Of a stretch of 64,000 bases of DNA, positions 47,770-57,391 are shown in pieces. Below the pieces are notes generated by a model, which saw nothing but the letters and a program-made list of their open reading frames with translations, searched no databases and was not told the DNA's origin. Position 1 is the stretch's first letter, and each line of letters starts with the position of its first letter. The position numbers and the translations under genes were made by a program. This DNA comes from Dasypus novemcinctus (taxonomy: Eukaryota > Chordata > Mammalia > Cingulata > Dasypodidae), in assembly GCF_030445035.2 (NCBI RefSeq), contig NC_080683.1, positions 90,605,675 through 90,669,674 on the forward strand, written 5' to 3'.

Positions 47770-48325
47770 AAGTAAATAATGATAGTAATGAATTACAACC
47801 TATTTAATAAAGTAGGGATCCATAAGTCTATACTGATATAAATAAATGATTGAATTAATAAATCAATGAGGAGAAAGAAAAAGATCTATCTTACAGTAGA
47901 ATGCCAACTAAAGAAGGATGGACATAGAAACTTACCATTTGACAGTCTTAAAATGGTCATTAATCCAGGCAGAAACCATGAAAAAATGCTATAGTTGAGG
48001 ATTTAATGAGTTAGAATTTTTGAAATATCTCACACAAAATGCTTCTCAATTACAAAGAGAGAGGAGTGAATTTAAGGCGGAATAAAACCAGCAACTTGAC
48101 CAGGTGTTCAAGATTGACATCATCAGGGATGGGATGGAAGGCAGCCATAGGCTCCTCTTTAAAAGACCACAGCATCATTTCTGAGGTCTTCTTATCAGAA
48201 ATGGACTGCCTGGTCTTAAGAAAACATCATAAAGGCCCAGATTAAGGGACATCCTGCAGAAGGAAATGTCTATATTCTTTAATCTGCCAAGATCATGAAA
48301 CTCAAGGAAAGACTAAAGAACAGCT
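47770..48325 (+). repeat. Old interspersed repeat, L1 3'-end-like, left part
   Basis: 'agtagggatccataagtcta', 'gatgggatggaaggcagcca' and 'agggacatcctgcagaagga' have the flavour of an old LINE-1-associated 3' region. The likely continuation past the LIN28A copy, with 'gacagctggcaaaatttgaa' and 'tgttgtatcaattttctgat', supports one interrupted element. The class is uncertain. Confidence 0.35.
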
Positions 48326-48342
48326 AAAGATTCAAGAAGACC
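48326..48342. repeat. Target-site duplication of LIN28A retrocopy, left
   Basis: aaagattcaagaagacc, identical to 49779-49795. The last bases of the poly(A) tail overlap the first A's, so 15-17 bp are duplicated. Confidence 0.93.
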
Positions 48343-49778
48343 GCCCTTGCCTCCGGACTTCTCTGGGGCCAGCAGCCTCCAGACCAGGAGCCCCGGGTGG
48401 CGGGCTCCGGCGACAACCACCGGCTCGGTGTCCAACCAGCAGTTTGCAGGTGGCTGCGCCTAGGCGGCGGCGGCGGCGCGGGAGAAGCGGCGCGCGAGGC
48501 AAGGAGCCGCAGCTCCTGCAGGGTGACGGCATCTGTGGGTGGTTCAACGTGCGCCTGGGGCTCAGCTTGCTGTCCAAGACCTCCGATGCAGGGGTCGCGC
48601 TCGACCCCCGAGTGGGCCTCTTTGTGCATCAGAGTAAGCTGCACACGGAGGGCTTCTGGAGCCTGAAGGAGGGTGAGGTGGTCGCGTTCACCTTTAAGAA
48701 GTCTGCCAAGGGCCTGGAATCTATCCGTGTCGCCGGACCTGGTGGGGTGTTCTGTATGGGGAGTGAGAGGCGGCCAAAGGGGAAGAATATGCAGAAGCGC
48801 AGATCACAAGAGACAGGTGCTACCACTGTGGAGGTCTAGACCATCATGCTAAGAAGTACGAGCTGCCACCCCAGCCTAAGAAGTGCCACTTCTGCCAGAG
48901 CATCAGCCTTATGGTGGTCTCACGCCCACTGAAAGCTCAGCAGGCCCCCAGTTCCCAGGGAAAGCCCTCCTGCTTTCGGGAGGAAGGAGAGATCCACAGC
49001 CCTGCCCTGCTTCCAGAGGCCCAGAATTGAGCCACAGGGGGTGGGGGCAATCTTTCTGCCATCAGGAAGTTCCAAGGAGCGGGCGTCAATTGGCAGAGTG
49101 GAGAAAGTGGGATAGGGTGGGTGGGGGACAGCTGGCACTGCCCTGTATCTCAGGCCGGGGTCCACGGCATTACCCTCTCTTCCCTCTCGGGAGGAAAGGG
49201 TGAGGCAAAGGAACTCCAACCATGCTCTGTCCAAATGCAAGTGAGGGTTGAGGAACACCTCGAAAGCCTGCACGAAATGCCCCTAGAATCTCCGGTCTTT
49301 CGATAGTGGCTCGGAGAGAGAAGTTATTTTCCTTTGAAAGAAAGATTTATAAAAATATTTCTCATGCCAGTGTGAAAAGATTAAGTTTGAGAGCAGATTG
49401 ATGGACCCAACTCAGAGCCAGTACATCCTGTGGGAGGAAATCTCAGGGCTAGGGCAGGGTTTTACCATGTCTGGTCTCCTCATAAACCACTCTGGGGACA
49501 GGGTGCCGGGAACCTTCCCAAATAGTGGGTTCTGATGACAGACGAAAGGGGTGATTGGGACAGCTGCAGACCTACTGCTCCTAAGCTCACTCTTACCCCA
49601 TTTGGGACCAACAATTTTATTTATTTGCTCCCTCGGATGACTTGCACCTTGGGTCCCATTTTCTCCAGGATGCCAACTGCACTAGCTGTGTACAATGACA
49701 TATCTTGTGCATTTTTAAACTTTTAAAAAAATATAAATATTCTGGTTTTGTATTTTTGTATATTTAAAAAAAAAAAAA
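48343..49778 (+). pseudogene. LIN28A: LIN28A processed pseudogene
   Basis: An intronless copy of LIN28A, the RNA-binding repressor of let-7 maturation (cold-shock domain plus two CCHC zinc knuckles). 48343-48418 is 5' UTR-like. The start-codon position (48419-48421) now reads ACC. The parental frame then gives GSVSNQQFAGGCA and meets a TAG at 48461. The cold-shock domain follows (ICGWFNV, ALDPRVGLFVHQSKLH, LKEGE, FTFKKSAKGLESIRV, GPGGVFC, SERRPKGK) at about 48525-48790. A one-base loss near 48805 throws the zinc-knuckle part out of frame, but the CCHC text is still readable to the old stop at 49028-49030. About 725 bp of 3' UTR and a poly(A) tail from about 49766 complete it. RNP1 GFGFLS has become GLSLLS. 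There are no introns and the target-site duplication is perfect, so it is a LINE-1-mediated retrocopy. It is not a functional LIN28A gene. Confidence 0.95.
49730..49735 (+). promoter_or_regulatory. Candidate poly(A) signal of the copied mRNA (AATATA)
   Basis: AATATA lies about 30 nt before the point where the retrocopy's A-tract starts (about 49766), the usual spacing for a polyadenylation hexamer variant. It records where the parental transcript was cleaved. Confidence 0.45.
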
Positions 49779-49795
49779 AAAGATTCAAGAAGACC
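49779..49795. repeat. Target-site duplication of LIN28A retrocopy, right
   Basis: aaagattcaagaagacc directly after the A-tract, identical to 48326-48342. Confidence 0.93.
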
Positions 49796-50020
49796 AAAGA
49801 GAGGTAAAACTCAGTATCTGCCTGATTCTAGACCATAAAAGAAATAGACACTAGTGGGACAGCTGGCAAAATTTGAAGGGGGTCAGTGGATTGGAAGATA
49901 GTGTTGTATCAATTTTCTGATTTGGAGGGTTTATTCTGTGGTTTGGGGAATTGTGCACTTTGTACTATTCTTACAACTTTTCTGTAAATTTGAATAATTT
50001 AAAAAAACAAGGAAAAGTAA
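49796..50020 (+). repeat. Old interspersed repeat, L1 3'-end-like, right part
   Basis: 'gacagctggcaaaatttgaa', 'tgttgtatcaattttctgat' and 'ttgtgcactttgtac' continue the element that the LIN28A copy split. Confidence 0.35.
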
Positions 50021-50024
50021 GAAA

Positions 50025-51280
50025 AAAACTGGAGGAAGATACTTACAATACATGATGGAAAAAAAGTGTAGCTGTTCAGAGTTCATTCATCACAAAGGTT
50101 AAACAAAGAGCTTTTTAAAAAAAAGGCTTAAGAGCATTCTATAGGTATCAAACTTTACTAAAACTCAAGTACAGATGAGACCATGCTTTGCAGTTTTGAC
50201 TCAGAGCTTTCATTGGCATTTGAATAATTTAAAAAATATATAAGGTCATGGTTTTCAAATCATGTTTACTAGAACCTTAGGATTTCTGGGAGGTGATTTG
50301 AGTGTTCCAAGAGTATTCAGTCCATATTTCATTATAAAAATATACTTTCAACAATATATAATAGTTAGAGTTTTAAAATAAAAGATACACTACACTGAAA
50401 TATATTCTATACCAAAAAGGAACCTACAGACACATTCATTTGTGTAGCTAATTTCTCTCTACCATTTCTGTATAGATATCTGAATTTACTGTAAATGTGT
50501 CATTTATTAAAAAGGTGTAGTTTTGATTTTTTGTTTTAATTTAGGACTGCTTCTGTCTACATATGTACAATCATATATTTGAGATACCAATCCCTATACA
50601 TAATCCCTATTAATACTCTTCTTGAAACTATCCAGAACAAATAAAAATACAGAAATTATCTTCCTTAACTCTTAATTCTGAATGCCAATGTTCATAGCGC
50701 AGTCTCTGTTAACATTGGTTGACCTTATAATAAGCAAATACTACAAATTTGACCTTATAAATAAGCATATAAATAGATTACTGCTTTTGTCTCTTTTGTG
50801 TACAGAATTTTGCAGCAGATATCTGGGGAAGAAGAGAGTTCTGCTTGAAAAAAAAGTTTGAAGACCACTTGTGTAACATATTGTTTTAAAAGAGATTGTG
50901 GAACAAGATAAATGTCCTCTTTCATTAGGTTGGATAAGCAATAAAATCAAAGTACAAAGGCAGCTCACCAAGGCCTCTACTCCTTTCAGTGGGTACTTTG
51001 CCAGATAATCTGGAAGAGAGTGATGTTAATGACAGATAAGTGAAACACAATTGTGTGCCATTTGCCCGTTTTGTTTTTTGCTCCTTTGTGATACAAGAAC
51101 CTGCATAGTTTGCATCACATCAGAGCCAATTGATTAGGTGCAAACAAATTCTTTTAGTATCTAAGAATTATGTGCTCAATCAATGGTTCCTCTAGCATCT
51201 GAAGATATAAAACTACAAAAGAAAACAGTAAGGACCAAGAAAAACTATTTTGCTAGAAAATTTTATAAAATCAAGTTTCC
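50025..51280. other. Unassigned AT-rich DNA
   Basis: No gene or confident repeat. A small imperfect repeat of 'ttgaccttataa' occurs near 50721 and 50751. Confidence 0.35.
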
Positions 51281-51284
51281 CTAG

Positions 51285-51490
51285 AGCCGTGGTTTTCAAC
51301 TGGGACAATTTCTACTTCCCACCACCACCCAGGGAACATTTAGCAATGTCTGGAGACAGACTGTGCTTGGGGTGGTGGTGCTTCTGTCATCTAGGAGGTA
51401 GAAACCAGGGGTGCTGCTGAATATCCTCCAGTGAAGAGGACAACCTCTCATAACAAGTTTATTAGCTAAACCAGAATTTATCAGTTCAAA
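51285..51490 (+). repeat. hAT-Charlie-like MITE
   Basis: 'ccgtggttttcaactgggac', 'gggaacatttagcaatgtct', 'ggagacagactgtgcttggg', 'gtgctgctgaatatcctcca' and 'gaggacaacctctcataaca' match a widespread mammalian hAT-type MITE. I do not name the subfamily. Confidence 0.65.
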
Positions 51491-51539
51491 CAATGGCTCC
51501 CAATCTTGTTTACAAGAAGGATTCCCAGTCTTGTTTTAC

Positions 51540-52270
51540 ACCCCCCCATAAACTGTATTTTAAAATACTTTGTCTAACAAGTTGCACTTAATCATTTATT
51601 AATCAGAGACATAACTGCCAAAACCAAAGAACCAATGTCTTTGCCCTATGATGTGACATAATCCTAGCAAAGTATCTTTATAATATTGGTTAGTACAAAA
51701 GCACTGATGATAAATATACAATTTTTATTAGGTTTGTTGAAATATTGGCAGTAGTTTGTTTTCTCATTTCTGCCTTCATTGAGTCACATTTACCAAACCC
51801 ATAATAAATTAATTAATAAAATGATTTATCTAATCAACTTATTTAAAAGCACTAAAACTGAATCAAAAGAAGAGATGTAATGTATCCCAAGGTTTCCTTC
51901 TTGAGTGGAGTATTTGTGAGGAACAAATTGGGACAAAGAAAATTGCAGTGTTTCCCAAGGAAAATTCCAATAAACTGGTGACAATGTAGAATTACCTTCA
52001 AGATAAATTTAGATTAAATGATAAGCATTTCATTTAGAACCAGTCATTCTTGGTCCCTGGAAAGAGAAAACAGGAGGTAGATCTAGAGTCCAAGCAACTC
52101 CTGCTCTTTACACATCCTTACCTCAGTCAAATAATGGGACAATTGAGTCAATGTGAGCTTCTCCACAGCACAGCATTCGAGTCATAAATTCTTTAAGACT
52201 ACATCAGTTCTCTAAGTAATGGCTCTCTTTATCAGCAAGGCATGCTGCTTTTCACGCGAATATTCTTAAC
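51540..52270. other. Unassigned DNA
   Basis: No assignable feature. Confidence 0.35.
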
Positions 52271-52284
52271 CGTTGTGTGAATTT

Positions 52285-52525
52285 TTTTTAACAAATCAAT
52301 TTTATTGATACAGATTAATAAAGCATACAATTCATCCAAAGTGTACAATCAATGGTATTTGGTGAAAACACATAGTTGTTTGTTCATCACTTCAATCACT
52401 ATTAAAACATTTTCATTATTTCAATAATAATAATAAACAAAAAACAGACAAACAAGAAAATCTCTATGTTTCCCCTGCTGTACATAGCTGCTATTTCTGG
52501 CTATTCTTGAACAATTATTTATCTG
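52285..52525 (-). repeat. LINE-1 3' end (L1M type), copy 1
   Basis: 'tcaattttattgatacagat', 'catacaattcatccaaagtg', 'tacaatcaatggtatttggt' and 'tgttcatcacttcaatcact' are the reverse complement of an L1 3' UTR. A second, similar 3' end starts at about 52530, so two copies abut. Confidence 0.7.
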
Positions 52526-52529
52526 TTTA

Positions 52530-53130
52530 TTAAGCAGCTTTATTGAGATATAGTCACATACCATATAATACATCCAAAGTATATAATCAGTGGCTTTTAG
52601 TGTAATCACAGTGTTGTACATTCATCATCTCAAAAATTTTAGTACAATTTCATTACTCTAAAAAGACAGATTCCACATCCCTTAGCATTCCTTCCCCAGG
52701 TCTACATAACCACTAACCTAATTTCATGTTTGTAAATTGATTTATATTTAAATTTTATATAAATGGAATCATACAATATGTATTACACTGTATCTGGTCT
52801 CTTTCACTTAGTATAATGTGGGTTTGTTTGTTTTTTGTCTGATATTCACATTTTGTAGTATTAACCTACATTTGTTCAGCTTCAAAGAAAAACAGTTCTA
52901 CATATGCAATTTTACCCATATTCATCTTTCAGACATTATATTTTACAAAATATATTTAGTCCATAATAGCACAATCATTCCATATTTGTCCCTTTATGTC
53001 TGGCTTGCTTCCCTCAATGTAATGTCTTCCAGTTTCATCCATGTTGTCATATGTTTCACTGTGTGTTAATTTTTACTCTATTCAACCATGAAGAGTATGA
53101 ACTTCTCTTGACCTGTTTCCCACGTTTGGG
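52530..53130 (-). repeat. LINE-1 3' region (L1M type), copy 2
   Basis: 'gcagctttattgagatatag', 'tcacataccatataatacat', 'acagtgttgtacattcatca', 'acataaccactaacctaat' and 'atgtcttccagtttcatcca' follow a longer L1 3' UTR and ORF2 end in reverse. Confidence 0.8.
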
Positions 53131-53134
53131 AACT

Positions 53135-54620
53135 ATCTTACTGGAGCTCTTCTGTTTAACTTAAGTACACTGACAACATAAAATACACAGCTAAAAATGC
53201 TGTTTGATATATAATTTTATAGATAAGTACAACTGCATCATGCCCAAAACAAACATCTCTGTCCTCATCTATAGTGCTCTTTCCAGATCCTCAACTTTTC
53301 ATAATAGCAGCATGGATGGCTTTTCCTTTTCAAGAGTTATCAGTGTTGACCAGACAGAATTGAATTCATTTTAATTAAATGTCTCTGAAATCACATTGGA
53401 GCAAACCAGCTCGTTTTCCACTAATTTCCGTCTGAACTATGTGTGAACTGATGACACTTTTCAATAATGCCCAGCATTGGCATGGTTCATTGACTGCTTC
53501 TTCTAGGTCAAGACTGAGATTTCAGGGTTGAGATTTATTGACCAAAAATCTTGCAGAGACTGTACACTAGAATTTTATTATCTGTCTCTCCTCCTTCTTC
53601 ACCTTTGGCCCAAGCAGCTTGAGGTCACTTTGAATTTCTGAATCTGAATTCCTCAGTTATTAGAACAAGATTCCCAGCTGTCAGTCCCTTTACTTACTTT
53701 TCACTTAAGAAGGTTTTTTTGAGGGATTTAGAAATAACAAATAAAGATATTTCTTTATTAAACAAGCAACTTTAAAAAAGCAATCACAAAAAATGATTTT
53801 TTATAACAGATAAGTTTGGTTTGGATATCCCAAGATATCTGAACGCTTGCTTTCTTGGATCTACAAAAATGTTAAGGTTTCATCTGGAAACATAATCTTA
53901 GGATGCCACATTCATCTTTACCAATGTTTGAAAATCACTAATACCTCTAAGGCCAAGATTCTTCACCAGTGAGTTCTCATTAATTGGGTTTGGCAGTAAG
54001 GGGAATGAAAAAGTTCTAGTTAGCAGTGTTCACATCTACAAAAGATCCTTCTGGAGAAGTAATTAATGCTGAACTTGGTAACTCCTATGACACATTCTGA
54101 CTCACCCAATGTAGGAGGCCATTTTCCCAAAAAGGTACAAAATTTAAACAATTTTTACTTTATATATTGAAAAAAGTATCTTATGGCTCAATAGCAAGGA
54201 TTCCCCAGCAATGAATGGTGAAAATGGCCCTAAAGAGAAACTAATGTATCAGTGCCCTGGCTCTGCAAGGGTGCTGAAGTTTACACTCAGTTTCCAAAGG
54301 TCTGCATCAGCAGGAAGAGGTTGGATAGGAACTAGGATAGAAGAACAGGGCAGAAGGTGAAGATGAGGGAGTGTGGGTGAACCTGGGAGGAAGGGGTAGT
54401 CTCAGAAACAAGGCAGAAGCCAGGAATCTGCATTGAGGAACAAGGTCAAAGTTCTCCTAGCAGCAGAGGTAACATCAAATCTGTCCAGCATCTGGTCAGA
54501 TTTGGCCCTAGGGCTGAGCCAGGTCCAGGTTCATTTCTGGTAGAAGTTGAGGGTCCCTTGCTATGGAAAGAGAAGAGATAGCAAGACCGAGAATGGAGGA
54601 TGACCTGTAGAAGAAATATA
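53135..54620. other. Unassigned DNA
   Basis: No gene or repeat that I can support. Confidence 0.35.
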
Positions 54621-54629
54621 GCAAGGAGG

Positions 54630-54840
54630 TTAAAAGTCTCAGCTCTGACCTAGATTGAACTCAATTTACCAGCTGTGACCTTGAACAGTTCTTCAGTTAA
54701 GTTCAATTCTTGCCTATAAAATGATAATCATATTAGTATCAATCTTGCAAGGTTATTGTGAGACTTAAATAAGGTAACCCATGTAAAGAATATGTGAAGA
54801 ACCATGTTTAGCACTCTCAATAAGTGCTAGTGAGTTTAAT
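54630..54840 (+). repeat. MIR SINE, nearly complete
   Basis: 'aagtctcagctctgacctag', 'accagctgtgaccttgaaca', 'taaaatgataatcatattag', 'aaggttattgtgagacttaa' and 'tttagcactctcaataagtg' follow MIR in order. An (AAT)n tract follows it at 54838-54858. Confidence 0.82.
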
Positions 54841-54858
54841 AATAATAATAATAATAAG
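54838..54858. repeat. (AAT)n microsatellite
   Basis: aataataataataataataa at the end of a MIR element. Confidence 0.85.
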
Positions 54859-55261
54859 GGCTGAACCACAGAACAAATGAGTGTAGAAACTGTTGTAGCT
54901 CAGATGGACCAAGCTCTGTGAGACAAGTCAGGAAATGTTTTCTATAGAACCTATGATATTGGCAACTCTAATTTTTCTGTGTCTCATTTTCTTCACCCAA
55001 TTAATTGATTTCTAAGGGCATTTTCTTGGATACCTAATTTTTTAGTCTAAATAAAATGGAAACTTACTATATAGAAAATATATTTAATTTGAGAATCCCA
55101 AGCAAAAGCTTTCAGAGCCCTGCCCTAGGTATAGATTTTTAAGAAAAATTATGAAGGTAATTCAAAGTTGTATAAACCTATCAATAATGTGGAAAATTGA
55201 CATTTTATTAAAATACTCACATTATTGAAATAATTTAGTTATAACTAAGATTTCTTTGATG

Positions 55262-55455
55262 TCAACAAACCTGGGTTTGAATTCTAGCTTTGCTACTTAC
55301 TGGTGACCTTGGATAAATTATTTATCCACTATTTTCTCATCTGTAAAATGAAGATATTTCATTTATTCTAAGGTTATGGTAAAAAGATTCAAATATGAGC
55401 ATGTATGAAAAGTGATTAGCATAATGGCTGGCATATAGGAAATGCATAAAAATGA
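55262..55455 (+). repeat. MIR SINE
   Basis: 'aacctgggtttgaattctag', 'ctttgctacttactggtgac', 'cttggataaattatttatcc', 'tctcatctgtaaaatgaag' and 'taatggctggcatatagga' follow MIR. Confidence 0.85.
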
Positions 55456-55544
55456 TACATCATATTATTAAAGAGAAGTGTATATATTCTTGTATATTTT
55501 AAATGATTTTTGGGGGTAAAAAACATATAAACAAACTTATCACT

Positions 55545-55680
55545 TGAAGCTATTGATCTTGGCAATGTGTGTAATCTCTTTGACCATTGGTTTTCTAATC
55601 TATAAAATGAGAAAATTTAAAAAATGAAAGAGGTCCTAGCGTAATGCCTGTTCCAAATAGCAGTTGCTTGAAAGTCAGTT
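55545..55680 (+). repeat. MIR SINE fragment
   Basis: 'gatcttggcaatgtgtgtaa', 'ttttctaatctataaaatga' and 'cgtaatgcctgttccaaata' match the MIR centre and 3' part, with a large gap. Confidence 0.5.
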
Positions 55681-55729
55681 GAGAATATAATTCATTACAC
55701 TTAACCAGAACTTAAATTAAGCTGTTAAT

Positions 55730-56640
55730 AGCTATTTGAGATACAAATATTTACTCACTTTTATTACGATGAAATGAATATTGTTTAGAGTTGTTGTTTT
55801 AAAGGAAGAATAGACCAGAAGAGTAGGCACATAATTAGTCAAAATGCTGGAAGATGGCTCTAAATAGAGGAATCCAGAGCTTAATCTACTTTCCTTGATG
55901 AAGTCATTTGTACAATAGAGAAAGCATCCCCTTGTTTGTAAAGTGGTCAGATTGAAAGGACCAGGCATTGTTTGTTGATACACTTCTTTTCTCTTGTAGA
56001 TTTTCAGTCCTTGCTTATATATTTAGTCTGACAAGTGAAATGGAATCCCAACAACCTTCTCTCAACAGACTAAGAAGGGGTAGAGCAGAGAAGAAAAGAA
56101 AAGCACTTACAGAATGGTTCAGGTTTTCACACAGATGACACCCACTTACACACACATACACTTGAGGCTCAGCAGAGGAAGGACAAACCTTTTATCTTCA
56201 CACAGGGCAAAATTGTGATCTACTCAGGTTGGATCCAATTAGTGCTGCTTATGGTTCACTCAGTTCACCTGTAAATATAAACAAGTCATCTACTAATAGC
56301 TTCCCTAGCTAATTGTTCGCAGATCTCCAAATGGTTTTCAAAAGGTACCAAATACATCAAAGCAACTGTATTGATTTGAGGATGGAATAGAAAAATGGGT
56401 ACCAGCAAGATTGTTACATATGTTATCTCTCTTCAATGCAGAATTGCCATTGCCTCCCACAGACTTCTATTCCCCCAGTTCTAGCATTGGCACTGGAAAA
56501 CACCTAGATACTTCTTTATGCCACTAAGTTCTTATGACCACTGTCTGCCTTTTTCCAGATTTTTATCTTCTTCACTTTTGCCTTCCCTTTCTGCATATTA
56601 GGCAAGCGAAGAAGATCAATGGAGCACAGTGCCCTAAAAA
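55730..56640. other. Unassigned DNA
   Basis: No gene. The 83-codon minus frame at 55732-55983 has no domain. Confidence 0.35.
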
Positions 56641-56649
56641 GAATCCACA

Positions 56650-56763
56650 AATACTATTTGACCTTGGACACATCACAAAAGCTTCATCTGAAAAACGGGG
56701 ATAGTACCTACCTTATAAGGTTTGAGAACTAAGTGAGTTCATTCATGTTAAATATTGTAGTAC
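56650..56763 (+). repeat. MIR SINE, left part, split by a retrovirus
   Basis: 'tttgaccttggacacatcac', 'catctgaaaaacggggatag', 'tacctaccttataaggtttg' and 'gtgagttcattcatgttaaa' are MIR. The 3' end continues at 63201 beyond the endogenous retrovirus (ctaatacatgttaggcactg). Confidence 0.75.
56760..56763. repeat. Target-site duplication of the retrovirus, left
   Basis: GTAC, matching 63197-63200. It lies within a MIR whose sequence reads straight through if the retrovirus and one GTAC are removed. Confidence 0.75.
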
Positions 56764-57381
56764 TGTAACCAGATTTTGTCTAGGTTCTTGACTATGCTGC
56801 AGAAATGAATTTCAAGACCATGTCAGGTTAGTTAGGCCAGTAATTTATTAAGGTAGAGAAGGAAGAGATATGGGAGAAAACAACAGATCATGGATGCCAA
56901 GTAGAGAAGAAAGGGTAGAAAAGTGGTAAAGCAGGCTGATTTATAGACTACAATTTCCCATTATACATTATAAATGCCCAGGTTTCTCTTGCATGTTGAT
57001 CCATGTGAGAAGATATGGCAAGAGCAGGGCACATAATGCAGCAACAGGGGTCCAAAGGCAAGAAAGAGTTTGACCTTTGTGCTTGCTTTTTATACCATTA
57101 ATTGTTCCACCCCTTTGTTAATGGAAGGAGAGGAGTCCCAGCTGTTTGCTGTTTTGATTAATTACCTCACCCATCAATCCCCTAGGAGGGCCCAATAATA
57201 AGATCCTTGGAGAATATTTGGGGCTTCTCTTGGCTTCTGGAGGAAATCTTGTTCAGAATGACAGAATCTTGGGGCGTGGAGGAGGCTTCTAACAGCCATC
57301 TTGGGGTTACTGATGTCCACATGGACTTCTTGCCAGATTCCAGATCCATCTATTGATTCTCTATTTTACTAGCCTGCTTCA
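56764..57381 (-). repeat. 3' LTR of the retrovirus
   Basis: It starts (minus strand) TGAAGCAGGC and ends GGTTACA, about 618 bp. On the minus strand an AATAAA lies near the 3' end (plus-strand tttatt at about 56847), placing the polyadenylation signal roughly 80 bp from the end. It matches 62610-63196 along its whole length, with several length differences. Confidence 0.88.
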
Positions 57382-57391
57382 TTCCCCTCTC
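57382..57391 (-). other. Polypurine tract of the retrovirus
   Basis: On the minus strand gagaggggaa lies directly before the 3' LTR, the expected site for plus-strand DNA priming. Confidence 0.65.

Noticed and set aside
48332-48644. Minus-strand frames antisense to the LIN28A copy
   Set aside because: Shadows of GC-rich pseudogene sequence with proline- and arginine-rich low-complexity text.
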